Shown here: one piece after another, positions 42,532 through 52,124 of the stretch
Layout of the letters: each line of letters starts with the position of its first letter
Position numbering within the stretch: position 1 is the first letter of the stretch
Source: Methylotenera sp.
Lineage (GTDB): Bacteria; Pseudomonadota; Gammaproteobacteria; Burkholderiales; Methylophilaceae
Direction: 5' to 3'
NCBI RefSeq assembly: GCF_029946165.1
Contig: NZ_JAQSDZ010000001.1
Location: forward strand, 1-64,000
Length of the DNA stretch: 64,000 bases
The notes under the pieces: generated by a model
The model's input: only the letters and a program-made list of their open reading frames with translations
Databases searched by the model: none
What the model was told of the DNA's origin: nothing
Made by a program: the position numbers and the translations under genes

Positions 42532-43461
42532 TTAATTGCCACTAATTTTCATTGCCTCATTCACTGCTTTGCGATTAAATTTTGGTGCCATAAGCTCAAT
42601 AAAACCATACATAAAACCACGCAAGAACGCATCTTTACGAACACCTAAATAAGTCGTGCTATTAAGAAACAGATGACTAACATCTACCATCGCCAAATTC
42701 GAATCGCGCTCAGGGTCATACGCCATATTAGCCAGCAAACCTACACCCAACCCTAATGTCACATAGGTTTTAATCACGTCGGCATCAATTGCCGTTAACA
42801 CAACGTTTGGCGAAACACCCGCTTCGCTAAATGTTTTTGATACCAAGCTACCGCCTGTGTAGCCGAAATCGTAAGTAATTAAAGGATACTCCGCTAGCTT
42901 CTCAAGTGTTAGCTTACCTTCTAGTAGCAATGGATGACCATGCGGCACCACCACGCAACGGTTCCATTCATAACAAGGCAGGCATAATAGGTTTTCAAAA
43001 TCACTAATATACTCAGTCGCAATGCCAACATCTGCATCACCTTTTGCAACTTGTTCAGCCACTTGGCTAGGGTTGCCTTGATGAATGTTTAACTTAACGT
43101 GTGGGTAAGCCGTCATAAATGCTTTTACAACCGCCGGCAATTTATAACGAGCTTGAGTATGCGTAGTCGCAATGGTCAAGGTGCCTGTTTCAATATTACT
43201 AAACTCATCACCGACACGTTTGATATTATCAATTTGATGCATCACTTTTGCTGCCAAAGATAATATCTGTACACCTGGCTCAGTAATGCCTGTAAGGCGC
43301 TTACCATTTCGTAAAAACACCTGTAAGCCAATCTCCTCTTCAAACAGTTGAATCTGCTTACTCACACCCGGCTGAGAGGTATATAAAGCATCTGCAGCAT
43401 TCGTGATATTAAGGTCTTGGCGAGCCACCTCATTGAGATAGCGTAATTGTTGTAGTTTCAT
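42532..43461 (-). CDS. cysB: LysR-type regulator CysB
   Basis: A 309-residue LysR family regulator that activates sulfate assimilation genes in response to N-acetylserine or O-acetylserine. The N-terminal HTH (KLQQLRYLNEVARQDLNITNAADALYTSQPGVSKQI) is the CysB signature, followed by IATTHTQARYKLPAVVKAF and YTGGSLVSKTF for the effector domain. It is divergent from the TauE gene and the cys operon, the usual arrangement for a LysR regulator and its targets. Confidence 0.93.
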   Translation of the reverse strand: MKLQQLRYLNEVARQDLNITNAADALYTSQPGVSKQIQLFEEEIGLQVFLRNGKRLTGITEPGVQILSLAAKVMHQIDNIKRVGDEFSNIETGTLTIATTHTQARYKLPAVVKAFMTAYPHVKLNIHQGNPSQVAEQVAKGDADVGIATEYISDFENLLCLPCYEWNRCVVVPHGHPLLLEGKLTLEKLAEYPLITYDFGYTGGSLVSKTFSEAGVSPNVVLTAIDADVIKTYVTLGLGVGLLANMAYDPERDSNLAMVDVSHLFLNSTTYLGVRKDAFLRGFMYGFIELMAPKFNRKAVNEAMKISGN

Positions 43462-43542
43462 AGTTTTATCATTTCATTGTCTTTTTATTTCATGTCTTTA
43501 TTTCAAAGTTAAGCAATTCAATATAACTAAAAATTATACATA

Positions 43543-43559
43543 TAGAATGACATATTCTA
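43543..43559. promoter_or_regulatory. LysR-type palindromic box between cysB and TauE gene
   Basis: TAGAAT-GACAT-ATTCTA is a perfect inverted repeat with a 5-bp spacer, a T-N(15)-A palindrome as bound by LysR regulators. It lies 72 bp upstream of the permease start and about 82 bp from the cysB start. Confidence 0.5.
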
Positions 43560-43630
43560 AAAAATATATTTTATACCTGATATAGTGCGCAGTCTTAAGA
43601 ATAAATTGCTTTAATTAACGGGTACTCCAC

Positions 43631-44401
43631 ATGGAATTTGGTTATATTGTTGCTGGCTTTGTAGTCGGCTTGCTAGTAGGTTTAACTGGAGTTGGCGGTG
43701 GTTCACTTATGACACCCATTCTCGTGTTATTTTTTCACGTAAAACCAGCTTTAGCAGTCGGTACAGACTTACTTTACGCATCAGTAACGAAAAGTGTAGG
43801 TATTTTTGCGCACGGCAAACTCGGCAATATAGATTGGAAAATAGTACGACTCTTAGCATTTGGTAGTGTTCCCGCTTCTATTTTAACAACGCTATATTTA
43901 CGCAACCAAGACATTGCCTCAGATGCAGCTGTGAACACCATTAAGTTTTGGCTGGGCATCGCATTATTAATCACATCACTTTCAGTTTTATTCCGCAATC
44001 AGTTAGTTAAATTCTCCAGCAAAGAGCATTTAGTGAATGAAAAATTGACACCTTATTTAACAGTCATATTAGGAATAGTTTTAGGGGCTTTAGTTACGCT
44101 AACATCTGTTGGCGCTGGCGCTTTAGGGGTAACTGCGTTACTGATTATCTACCCGAAAAGATCTATTCTCACCATCATTGGTTCAGATATCGCTCATGCG
44201 GTGCCGTTAACTTTAGTTGCTGGACTAGGACACGCCAGCATTGGTACAGTTGATTACAGCTTACTTGGCACTTTATTAATCGGCTCTATTCCGGGTATTT
44301 GGATTGGTAGCCACTTGAGTTCAAAAGTGGCTGAACACTGGGTACGCATTGCACTTGCATTAATATTGATATTTGTGGGCTTAAAACTCGTTTTCCATTA
44401 A
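43631..44401 (+). CDS. TauE/SafE (TSUP) membrane permease
   Basis: A 256-residue membrane protein with seven to eight helices and the twin TSUP repeats (GLLVGLTGVGGGSLMTPILVLF and LGIVLGALVTLTSVGAGALGVTALL). The family moves sulfite, sulfonates or sulfate and related anions. Its position as first gene before cysI and next to cysB suggests import of sulfate (or export of sulfite) for this pathway. No other sulfate transporter (cysPTWA or sulP) is in the window. Confidence 0.85.
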   Translation: MEFGYIVAGFVVGLLVGLTGVGGGSLMTPILVLFFHVKPALAVGTDLLYASVTKSVGIFAHGKLGNIDWKIVRLLAFGSVPASILTTLYLRNQDIASDAAVNTIKFWLGIALLITSLSVLFRNQLVKFSSKEHLVNEKLTPYLTVILGIVLGALVTLTSVGAGALGVTALLIIYPKRSILTIIGSDIAHAVPLTLVAGLGHASIGTVDYSLLGTLLIGSIPGIWIGSHLSSKVAEHWVRIALALILIFVGLKLVFH

Positions 44402-44473
44402 AATATCAAGTTACCTAGCGCGGCACTGCCATATAGATAATAGTTAAGTTTTTAGGATTAAGAAAAGCACAAC

Positions 44474-46156
44474 ATGTATAAGTATGATGAAATAGACCAG
44501 ACACTCGTCGATGAGCGCGTTGCGCAATATCGTGATCAAACACGTCGTTATTTAGCAGGCGAACTTAGCGAGGATGAGTTCCGTCCGCTACGCTTACAAA
44601 ACGGCCTGTATATTCAACGTCAAGCGCCTATGTTGCGTATTGCCGTGCCTTACGGCATGCTATCGAGCAAGCAGCTACATAAATTGGGCGACATCGCTAG
44701 CAAATACGACAAAGGTTACGGACATTTCAGCACCCGCCAAAACTTGCAATTAAATTGGCCTAAATTGGAAGATGTGCCTGAAATATTGGCTGAATTAGCC
44801 ACGGTTGAAATGCATGCTATTCAAACTTCAGGCAACTGTATTCGTAACATTACTACCGATCAATTCGCTGGCGTTGCGCCAGATGAAATGGTTGACCCTC
44901 GCGCAATGGCTGAAATTATGCGCCAATGGAGCACATTCCACCCTGAGTTCGCGTTATTACCACGTAAGTTCAAAATCGCCGTTTCTGGCACTCGCGATGA
45001 CCGTGCTGTGGTGCAAATGCACGATATTGGTATGGAGTTTTACAAAGACAGCGCTAACAAACTTGCAATTAAAGTATGGGTTGGCGGTGGTTTAGGCCGT
45101 ACGCCGATTCTAGGTACTGTGATTGAAGAGCATTTAGAGTGGCAACATGCCCTCACCTACTGCGAAGCGATTATTCGTGTTTACAACCTACATGGTCGCC
45201 GTGATAACTCTTATAAAGCTCGTATCAAAATCTTAGTAAAAGCGTTAGGAATTGAAGAGTTTAAACGCCAAGTTGAGGCGGAATGGTCACACTTAAAAGA
45301 TGCGCCTAACACGATTCCTGAAGGTGAGTTAGAGCGCGTTAGTAAGTATTTTGAAGCGATGCCTTATGAAACGCTACCAACGCATGATGCTGGCTTTGAT
45401 GCGGCGATTGCAAGCAACCCTGCCTTTGCCGCATGGGTTAAACGTAGCGTACATGCACATAAAATTGCAGGCTACCGAGCTGTTACGCTTTCATTAAAAC
45501 CACATGGCACAGCGCCTGGCGATGCAAGTTCTGAACAAATGCATGTTGTTGCAGATCTTGCCGACCAATACAGCTTTGGCGAATTACGCGTTTCACACGA
45601 GCAAAATTTAATTTTAGCCGACATCAAACTTAGCGACTTGTTTGCTGTTTGGGAAAAAGCCCGCGCAAATGGTTTAGCAACGCCAAACATTGGTTTGTTA
45701 ACAGATATTATTTGCTGTCCAGGTGGCGATTTCTGTTCATTGGCTAATGCAAAAAGCATTCCGATTGCCACTGCGATTCAAATGCAGTTTGATAATCTAG
45801 ACTACTTGCATGACATTGGTGATATTGAACTCAATATCTCAGGTTGCATGAACGCCTGCGGCCATCATCATGTCGGTCATATCGGCATTTTAGGTGTCGA
45901 TAAGGATGGTTCTGAGTGGTATCAAGTCAGCATTGGTGGTAGCCAAGGTAACGACGCAAGCTTGGGCTCTGTCATTGGCCCATCATTCTCTGCTGAAGAA
46001 ATGCCTTCCGTAGTCCAAAAACTGATTGACGTTTACATTCAAGAGCGCACACCTGAAGAGCGCTTTATAGATACGGTACGCCGTCTGGGTGTTGCGCCAT
46101 TCAAGGCACATGTTTATGCAGACAAAAGCACAGCAAAAGCAGGAGTAGCAGCATGA
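44474..46156 (+). CDS. cysI: Sulfite reductase, ferredoxin/NADPH-type haemoprotein
   Basis: A 560-residue siroheme-[4Fe-4S] reductase that makes sulfide from sulfite. The two ferredoxin-like halves (residues ~55-125 and ~355-400: LRIAVPYGMLSSKQLHKL, GHFSTRQNLQLNWPKL) carry the siroheme-binding Arg and Lys, and the cluster is in CCPGGDFCSLA and SGCMNACGHHHVGHIG. It is closer to the nitrite/sulfite reductase hemoprotein group than to E. coli CysI, and no cysJ flavoprotein follows; electron donor may be the DUF934 neighbour or a ferredoxin. It overlaps the DUF934 gene by 4 bp. Confidence 0.9.
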   Translation: MYKYDEIDQTLVDERVAQYRDQTRRYLAGELSEDEFRPLRLQNGLYIQRQAPMLRIAVPYGMLSSKQLHKLGDIASKYDKGYGHFSTRQNLQLNWPKLEDVPEILAELATVEMHAIQTSGNCIRNITTDQFAGVAPDEMVDPRAMAEIMRQWSTFHPEFALLPRKFKIAVSGTRDDRAVVQMHDIGMEFYKDSANKLAIKVWVGGGLGRTPILGTVIEEHLEWQHALTYCEAIIRVYNLHGRRDNSYKARIKILVKALGIEEFKRQVEAEWSHLKDAPNTIPEGELERVSKYFEAMPYETLPTHDAGFDAAIASNPAFAAWVKRSVHAHKIAGYRAVTLSLKPHGTAPGDASSEQMHVVADLADQYSFGELRVSHEQNLILADIKLSDLFAVWEKARANGLATPNIGLLTDIICCPGGDFCSLANAKSIPIATAIQMQFDNLDYLHDIGDIELNISGCMNACGHHHVGHIGILGVDKDGSEWYQVSIGGSQGNDASLGSVIGPSFSAEEMPSVVQKLIDVYIQERTPEERFIDTVRRLGVAPFKAHVYADKSTAKAGVAA

Positions 46157-46770
46157 GTAATCTAATCACGCTAAATAATGGCGTTGCCAGCATTTCAGAA
46201 AATGAATGGACAGTTGTCAAACTACCTGCAAGTCAAGTTGAAGAGCGTAAACAAGCGGGTAAAGTAGTTTTATTCAGGCTCACAGGTGAGAAAACTGTTT
46301 CAGCCGAACAAATTGCGAATACTGAGATTCCAAGCACTGGCAAAGTAATTGTGCCTTTAAGCGTATTTATCGCGCGCAAAGCCGAACTACAAGACCGTAT
46401 GACCAGCAATGAAATCGGCGTGTGGGTTGATACCCATGAAATTTTAGAAGATTTAGTGGCTAGCGTAAGCGATTTAAATAGCTTGCCAATTATCGCCGTA
46501 CACGTAGAACGTTTTGCTGATGGCCGCATATTTTCTCTAGGCACCCTATTACGCTCACGCTATGGCTTTAAAAACGAATTACGCGCTATCGGTGACGTGC
46601 TACGCGACCAATTATACTTTTTTAAACGTAGCGGCTTTACCAGCTATCTCATTCGTGCAGATCGCTCAGCAACAGAAGCATTAGCCAGCTTGAATGACTT
46701 TACCAACCCATACCAAGGTGCGGTGGATGAACCTCGCCCTGTGTTTAAACGCTACAACCGGATTGCGTAA
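46153..46770 (+). CDS. DUF934 protein, sulfite-reduction associated
   Basis: A 205-residue protein of a family named probable oxidoreductase of sulfite reduction; homologues usually follow cysI in organisms lacking cysJ. The segment RSRYGFKNELRAIGDVLRDQLYFFKRSGF is its most conserved part. No known cofactor motif is visible, so the job (electron transfer or assembly of sulfite reductase) is unknown. It overlaps cysI by 4 bp and abuts cysH by 1 bp. Confidence 0.83.
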   Translation: MSNLITLNNGVASISENEWTVVKLPASQVEERKQAGKVVLFRLTGEKTVSAEQIANTEIPSTGKVIVPLSVFIARKAELQDRMTSNEIGVWVDTHEILEDLVASVSDLNSLPIIAVHVERFADGRIFSLGTLLRSRYGFKNELRAIGDVLRDQLYFFKRSGFTSYLIRADRSATEALASLNDFTNPYQGAVDEPRPVFKRYNRIA

Positions 46771-47528
46771 TGACTAGCACCGTTTCTATGCTCAAACCAG
46801 CGGCTAGCAATCCTGCTACTAAGCCTGAATTAACTGATGTACTTGTTGCCAGCGTGAATGCAAAAGCTGCTGCAGTAATAGCGTTATTGCGCGATGCTAG
46901 CGCTGAGCTAAAAGCAATTACCTTCGCCAATAGCTTTGGTGCAGAAGACATGGTGTTAACTGACATCATCTTAAAAAATCAGCTAGCGATTGAGATTTTC
47001 TCACTCGATACAGGTCGTTTACCAGTTGAAACGTATGATTTGATTGCAGAAACTGAAAAGCATTACAGTACAAAGCTTAATGTGTATTTCCCACAAGCCG
47101 CCACGGTCGAGTTTTACGTTAAGTCTAACGGCATTAATGCTTTTTATGAAAGTATTGATTTGCGTAAAAGCTGTTGCCATATGCGTAAAGTAGAACCTTT
47201 GCAACGCGCACTTAAAGGCAAAGCTGCATGGGTGACTGGTATGCGCGCGGCACAAGCCACAACGCGAACGAGCTTACCAGTGCGCGAATTTGATGAAGGC
47301 AACAAACTTGAAAAGTTTAATCCATTAAGTGATTGGACAGAGCAAGAAGTTTGGGCATACATACGCATGCACGAAGTACCTTATAACCAACTGCACGATC
47401 AGTTTTACCCAAGTATCGGTTGCGCACCATGTACGCGCGCAATTGCGATGGGGGAAGATATTCGTGCTGGCAGATGGTGGTGGGAAGACCCACTAAACAA
47501 AGAATGTGGACTTCACGTAAAGAATTAA
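46770..47528 (+). CDS. cysH: Adenylylsulfate reductase, thioredoxin/4Fe-4S type
   Basis: A 252-residue reductase that turns activated sulfate into sulfite. The N-terminal adenine-binding part has ANSFGAEDMVLTD and FSLDTGRLPVETYD. The two Cys pairs, KSCCHMRKVEPL and IGCAPCTRAI, coordinate a [4Fe-4S] cluster and mark this as the APS-reducing type (EC 1.8.4.10) rather than the cluster-free PAPS reductase. The ECGLH tail gives the catalytic Cys. The window has no cysC kinase, which fits direct APS use. Confidence 0.9.
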   Translation: MTSTVSMLKPAASNPATKPELTDVLVASVNAKAAAVIALLRDASAELKAITFANSFGAEDMVLTDIILKNQLAIEIFSLDTGRLPVETYDLIAETEKHYSTKLNVYFPQAATVEFYVKSNGINAFYESIDLRKSCCHMRKVEPLQRALKGKAAWVTGMRAAQATTRTSLPVREFDEGNKLEKFNPLSDWTEQEVWAYIRMHEVPYNQLHDQFYPSIGCAPCTRAIAMGEDIRAGRWWWEDPLNKECGLHVKN

Positions 47529-47545
47529 TTATATAAAGTAAGCTA

Positions 47546-48496
47546 TTGAATATGTTAAATAAAGAAAAAACAAATCACCAACCTCTGTCGCATTTAGATT
47601 GGCTAGAATCCGAAGCTATTTATATTCTTCGTGAGGTTGCAGGACAGTGTTCTAATCCAGTATTACTGTTCTCAGGTGGTAAAGATTCACTATGTATTTT
47701 ACGTTTGGCTGAAAAAGCCTTTCGTCCAGGTCGCTTTCCGTTTCCATTAATGCATATTGATACAGGTCACAATTATCAAGAAGTGATTGATTTCCGCGAT
47801 CAACGCGCTGCCGAATTAGGCGAACGCTTAATTGTGCGCTCTGTTGAAGATTCAATGAAACGCGGCACTGTCGTGTTGAAATCAGCCGATGAATCTCGTA
47901 ACAAACATCAATCTGTCACCTTACTTGAGGCGATTGAAGAGTTTGGTTTTGATTGCTGTATTGGCGGCGCACGACGTGATGAAGAAAAAGCCCGCGCTAA
48001 AGAACGCATCATGAGTTTCCGCGATGAGTTCGGTCAATGGGATCCGAAAAATCAGCGCCCAGAGTTGTGGAGCTTATACAACGCTCGTTCACATAAAGGC
48101 GAAAACATTCGTGCCTTCCCTATTTCCAACTGGACAGAAATGGACGTTTGGCAATATATCGAACGTGAAAAGCTACAATTACCAAGTATCTATTTCGCAC
48201 ATCAACGTGATGTCGTCATGCGTAGCGGCTCAATCGTGCCAGTGAATGTGCCCCTTGTGAATGGCGAAGTGACCAATCCTGTGAAAGCTGGTGAAGAAAT
48301 CATCAATATGCAAGTACGCTTTAGAACTGTAGGTGATATCAGCTGTACAGCGCCTGTGATTTCTGACGCAGACACAGTATCAAAAATTGTACTTGAAACC
48401 GCAACATCCACTATTACAGAACGTGGCGCAACGCGCTTGGATGACCAAACCTCTGATGCATCAATGGAACAACGTAAAAAAGAAGGCTATTTCTAA
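47546..48496 (+). CDS. cysD: Sulfate adenylyltransferase subunit 2
   Basis: A 316-residue PP-loop subunit that adenylylates sulfate with ATP. The motif LLFSGGKDSLCILRLA is the PP-loop; FHIDTGHN-type text appears as LMHIDTGHNYQEV, and CCIGGARRDEEKARAKERI contains the active-site Arg. Partner of CysN, which is encoded directly after it (1-bp spacing). Confidence 0.94.
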   Translation: MNMLNKEKTNHQPLSHLDWLESEAIYILREVAGQCSNPVLLFSGGKDSLCILRLAEKAFRPGRFPFPLMHIDTGHNYQEVIDFRDQRAAELGERLIVRSVEDSMKRGTVVLKSADESRNKHQSVTLLEAIEEFGFDCCIGGARRDEEKARAKERIMSFRDEFGQWDPKNQRPELWSLYNARSHKGENIRAFPISNWTEMDVWQYIEREKLQLPSIYFAHQRDVVMRSGSIVPVNVPLVNGEVTNPVKAGEEIINMQVRFRTVGDISCTAPVISDADTVSKIVLETATSTITERGATRLDDQTSDASMEQRKKEGYF

Positions 48497-49780
48497 ATGA
48501 GCAATGTAACAAAACAACATAACGATAGTCTTTTGCGCTTTATGACCTGCGGCTCTGTCGATGACGGCAAAAGTACGCTTATCGGCCGTTTGCTATTTGA
48601 TACCAAAACCATTTTGGCGGATACATTAACGCAAATTTCCAACACCTCGAAAAAGCGCGGTATGGAAGCAGTGGATTTATCATTACTCACAGATGGCTTG
48701 CAAGCTGAGCGTGAGCAAGGCATTACCATTGATGTAGCCTATCGCTATTTCAGTACAGGCACTCGTAAATACATTATTGCCGATGCGCCAGGCCACGAAC
48801 AATACACTCGCAACATGGTGACTGCAGCTTCAACAGCCAACTTAGCGATTATCTTAATTGATGCACGTCGTGGCGTATTAACGCAAACACGTCGCCATAG
48901 CTATTTAGCGCATTTGGTTGGTATTCAGCACATTGTGGTGGCTGTTAATAAAATGGACTTGGTGAATTACGACCAAGCCACTTACGACAAAATTTGTGCA
49001 GATTATTTAACATTTGCCAATGAAATTGGCTTTGCACAAGCCAGAGACATCAAATTCCTTCCTATGTCAGCCTTAGCTGGCGATATGTTGGTCGACCGTT
49101 TAGATAACATGCCTTGGTACACAGGCGAAACCTTGCTGGAAATTCTAGAGTCAGCGCCAGCTGCCCATACAGAAGGCGATGAAGAATTCCGCTTCCCAGT
49201 GCAATTTGTATGTCGCCCACATGCCAGTGCAGATGCAGATTTGCACGACTTTAGAGGATTTATGGGCAGAATCGAAAGCGGCAACATTGCTGTAGGCGAT
49301 GCTGTGACTGTGTTACCAAATGGCTACCAATCTAAAGTTAAAGCGATTCAAATTGGTGATGAGCAATTACGAAGCGCACAAACTGAGCAAAGCGTCACAC
49401 TATTACTAGAGGACGAAATCGATACATCTCGCGGCGACATGATTGTAAAAACTGGCAGCTCAATTGAACCTGTGAAACAAATCGAAGCGTTTGTTTGCTG
49501 GCTGTCAGAAACACCACTGTCCCCTGCTCGCACTTATGTAATTCGTCACACGACGCGCGAGTCTAAAGCTAAAGTCGGCACTATTGCGTATAAGGTTGAT
49601 GTTAATACGCTTGAAGAGCAAGCGACTTCTGACCTAAAAATGAATGATATTGCGCGCATTACCTTCAAGTTAGCACAACCTCTCATGGTTGATAGTTACA
49701 GTGCTAACCGCGCAACTGGTGCGTTTATTGTTATCGACGAAAGTACCAACAATACGGTTGGTGCTGGAATGATTGTTTAA
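48497..49780 (+). CDS. cysN: Sulfate adenylyltransferase subunit 1 (GTPase)
   Basis: A 427-residue EF-Tu-like GTPase that drives sulfate activation by CysD. G1 is GSVDDGKSTLIGRLLFDT, G3 is DAPGHEQYTRNM, and G4 is NKMDL. The switch region AEREQGITIDVAYRYF is typical of CysN. No APS-kinase (CysC) domain is fused at the C-terminus, unlike some CysNC proteins, in line with APS reductase being used. Confidence 0.95.
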   Translation: MSNVTKQHNDSLLRFMTCGSVDDGKSTLIGRLLFDTKTILADTLTQISNTSKKRGMEAVDLSLLTDGLQAEREQGITIDVAYRYFSTGTRKYIIADAPGHEQYTRNMVTAASTANLAIILIDARRGVLTQTRRHSYLAHLVGIQHIVVAVNKMDLVNYDQATYDKICADYLTFANEIGFAQARDIKFLPMSALAGDMLVDRLDNMPWYTGETLLEILESAPAAHTEGDEEFRFPVQFVCRPHASADADLHDFRGFMGRIESGNIAVGDAVTVLPNGYQSKVKAIQIGDEQLRSAQTEQSVTLLLEDEIDTSRGDMIVKTGSSIEPVKQIEAFVCWLSETPLSPARTYVIRHTTRESKAKVGTIAYKVDVNTLEEQATSDLKMNDIARITFKLAQPLMVDSYSANRATGAFIVIDESTNNTVGAGMIV

Positions 49781-49876
49781 GCCTTGATTGATGTAGCGCA
49801 ACAATTAAGCCATGCAAATTAATTAAATTTCAAATAAAATAGCGTTTTACGCTTTATAGCTGTTAAGGATCTAAAA

Positions 49877-50200
49877 ATGACTTATGTCGTCACTGAAAAC
49901 TGTATTCAATGTAAATTTACTGATTGCGTTGATGTTTGCCCTGTAGATTGCTTTGTAGAAGGCCCTAACTTCTTAGCAATCAACCCTGATGAGTGTATTG
50001 ATTGCACACTATGCGTTGCAGAGTGCCCTGCTGAAGCAATTTTTGCCGAGGATGATGTACCAGCAGACCAACAAGAGTTTATCGCCTTAAATGCGCGTTT
50101 AGCAGAGTTATGGCCAGTCATTACTTCACGTAAAGCGGCCTTGGATGATGCAGAAGCAATGAATGGCGTACCCGGTAAACGTGATTTATTGATTGAATAA
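49877..50200 (+). CDS. fdxA: 7Fe ferredoxin FdxA
   Basis: A 107-residue ferredoxin with a [3Fe-4S] and a [4Fe-4S] cluster. [19 protein letters not shown] and [17 protein letters not shown] give the two Cys sets; the longer C-terminal helix ([20 protein letters not shown]) is typical of FdxA of Azotobacter type. It lies 96 bp after cysN and may pass electrons to sulfite reductase, but it occurs broadly without cys genes. A tandem-hairpin terminator follows. Confidence 0.92.
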   Translation: MTYVVTENCIQCKFTDCVDVCPVDCFVEGPNFLAINPDECIDCTLCVAECPAEAIFAEDDVPADQQEFIALNARLAELWPVITSRKAALDDAEAMNGVPGKRDLLIE

Positions 50201-50210
50201 ATGACAGACT

Positions 50211-50234
50211 TTTAACTAAAGAATTTTAGTTAAA
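50211..50234. repeat. Inverted repeat before terminator
   Basis: TTTAACTAAA (50211-50220) and TTTAGTTAAA (50225-50234) with a 4-nt loop form an AT-rich 10-bp hairpin 10 bp after the fdxA stop, in front of the terminator. Confidence 0.5.
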
Positions 50235-50247
50235 AACTGCACCAGAT

Positions 50248-50273
50248 AAAAAGGAGACATAAGTCTCCTTTTT
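50248..50273. terminator. Terminator of fdxA
   Basis: AAAAAGGAGAC/GTCTCCTTTTT with a 4-nt loop (50259-50262), ending in a short T-run; the A-run at the start makes it symmetric. Confidence 0.85.
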
Positions 50274-50286
50274 ACATTAATACTTT

Positions 50287-50784
50287 ATGATGCCAACCCC
50301 ACTCAAATATTTGCAGCATTACTCTGCATCACTGCAGGATAAAATTCGCCAATTGCAATCTCAAAATATGCTGGGCGAATATATCGCGCAACGCTACCCA
50401 GAGTCGCACCAAATTCAAACTGACAAAGCCCTGTATATCTACAGCAATGAGTTGAAACAAGCCTATTTGCGTAATGCACCATTGCTAGACAAAGTGCATT
50501 ATGACAATCGCTTAACCATCGACCATCATGCGCTAGGCCTGAATACAGCAATCTCACGCGTGCAGGGTGGCAAGCTTAAGGCTAAAAAAGAAATACGAAT
50601 TTCTTCTTTCTTTAAAGAAACACCTGCCGATTTTTTAAAAATGATTGTGGTACATGAACTTGCCCATCTAAAAGTACGTGATCACGACAAGGCATTTTAT
50701 CAACTCTGCCAACATATGGAGCCAAACTATCACCAACTAGAGTTTGATTGTCGTGTGTATTTACTTTGGAAAACAGAGAGTTGA
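50287..50784 (+). CDS. YgjP-type metallopeptidase (SprT/M48-like)
   Basis: A 165-residue protein with the zinc motif HELAHLKVRDHD (His-Glu-x2-His near residue 123) and a downstream FYQLCQHMEPNYHQLEFDCR. The family (DUF45/YgjP, wss-type) has a compact zincin fold; substrates unknown. Preceded by the fdxA terminator, it probably has its own promoter. Confidence 0.8.
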   Translation: MMPTPLKYLQHYSASLQDKIRQLQSQNMLGEYIAQRYPESHQIQTDKALYIYSNELKQAYLRNAPLLDKVHYDNRLTIDHHALGLNTAISRVQGGKLKAKKEIRISSFFKETPADFLKMIVVHELAHLKVRDHDKAFYQLCQHMEPNYHQLEFDCRVYLLWKTES

Positions 50785-50840
50785 AATTAGGACAAGAGTT
50801 GAAGCAAATCAATGCTCCGCTGTAATGCTAAAAACTCTTC

Positions 50841-52037
50841 CTATTGATGGTTATAAAATTTACTCTTACGAATCATCAGCCAGCCAAATATCAAATAGCC
50901 CGCCATCGCCAATGCTAAACCAGATGGCGCATACCAAACAAAGGGCACAACCAAACCAGCGGAGACAGTCGATAGTAGCATTTGTATAAATGCTTGACCT
51001 GAAGCAGCAGTACCTCGAATTCTGGGGTGGCGGTCTAAAGCAACAAGTGAAAGTATTGGCATTGCTAATGCCATGCCGATGTTAAATAAGGCAATCGGCA
51101 AAATATTATATAAAGGTTGTGTGGGTAATAAATAGCAAATCAGTACGTTTAATATGACCATTGTAGCCATCCAAAGGTAGGCAACTTTAACCACTTTTTG
51201 CCTTGCATAACGCCCTGCAGCTCGTTTTGCTAAGTATGAACCCAAGATCATTCCGCAAACGGTAGGCAAGAACATGTAGCCAAATTGATGTTCAGTAAAA
51301 CCTAACTGCTTAACTAAAAATACTGGGCTAGCTAACACGTATAGAAAAAAACCTGCAAAATTTGCACTAAGTGCTAATACAACATAATTAAATTCTTTAT
51401 CGCCAAATATCACTTTGTAGTCTTTAATGACTTGTTTAGCAGAGACTGGCATGCGTTTCTCAACTGGCATCGTTTCAGGTAAATAACGAATAGCTGCCCA
51501 TAAGCTAAGAGCCGCGTATAACGCTAAAAAGATAAAAATGGCCTGCCAATGAATTCCCAATAATAAACCGCCAATGATTGGCGCAACCGCAGGTGCAATA
51601 CCGAATAACATTTGCACCGTCGCCATTACGCGCTGTGCTTGTGCCCCTTCAAACAAGTCACGCACCATTGCACGCGCCACCACATTTCCCGCACCGCCCG
51701 AAATACCTTGTAAAACCCGAAAGAACCACAGCGTCTCGATATTAGGTGCAAAGGCGCAACCTATAGATGCCAACACAAATACACCTAAGCCCCATTTGAT
51801 AGTGGTGATGCGACCTATTGAATCAGAAATTGCGCCATGCCATAGGGTCATGAGCGCGTATGGTAACAGATAAAATGTAAGGCTTTGCTGAACTTGCACA
51901 TCACTTGCACCGAGTTGCGCACCCATCACATGGAATGCAGGCAAATAGGTATCAATTGCAAACGGAGCAAGCGCCGCAAGGCTTGCCAGCACATAAACTA
52001 AAAGATTGGAATGAGAATGGTTAGATTGAGTTTTCAT
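50841..52037 (-). CDS. Bcr/CflA family multidrug exporter
   Basis: A 398-residue MFS transporter with 12 predicted helices. APFAIDTYLPAFHVMGAQLGAS and the motif-A loop GAISDSIGRITTIKWG are typical of Bcr/CflA, which exports bicyclomycin, chloramphenicol and other compounds. It reads in the same direction as the pqq genes and lies about 90 bp downstream of pqqE, but no functional link is known. Confidence 0.88.
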   Translation of the reverse strand: MKTQSNHSHSNLLVYVLASLAALAPFAIDTYLPAFHVMGAQLGASDVQVQQSLTFYLLPYALMTLWHGAISDSIGRITTIKWGLGVFVLASIGCAFAPNIETLWFFRVLQGISGGAGNVVARAMVRDLFEGAQAQRVMATVQMLFGIAPAVAPIIGGLLLGIHWQAIFIFLALYAALSLWAAIRYLPETMPVEKRMPVSAKQVIKDYKVIFGDKEFNYVVLALSANFAGFFLYVLASPVFLVKQLGFTEHQFGYMFLPTVCGMILGSYLAKRAAGRYARQKVVKVAYLWMATMVILNVLICYLLPTQPLYNILPIALFNIGMALAMPILSLVALDRHPRIRGTAASGQAFIQMLLSTVSAGLVVPFVWYAPSGLALAMAGYLIFGWLMIRKSKFYNHQ

Positions 52038-52124
52038 ATATCAGGAAAATAAAAAAGCTCGCTAGCTAATATTGCTGCACGCTTTCTATTATAACTGTTA
52101 AAACCTAGCTATATCTGCTAAAGC

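Noticed and set aside
46770-47528. CysH as a PAPS reductase
   Set aside because: The two Cys pairs for a [4Fe-4S] cluster are present and no cysC kinase is in the region, both pointing to APS as substrate.
50744-50989. Plus-strand ORF overlapping the YgjP-type gene and the exporter
   Set aside because: It spans the 3' ends of two well-supported convergent genes in another frame and shows no family resemblance.
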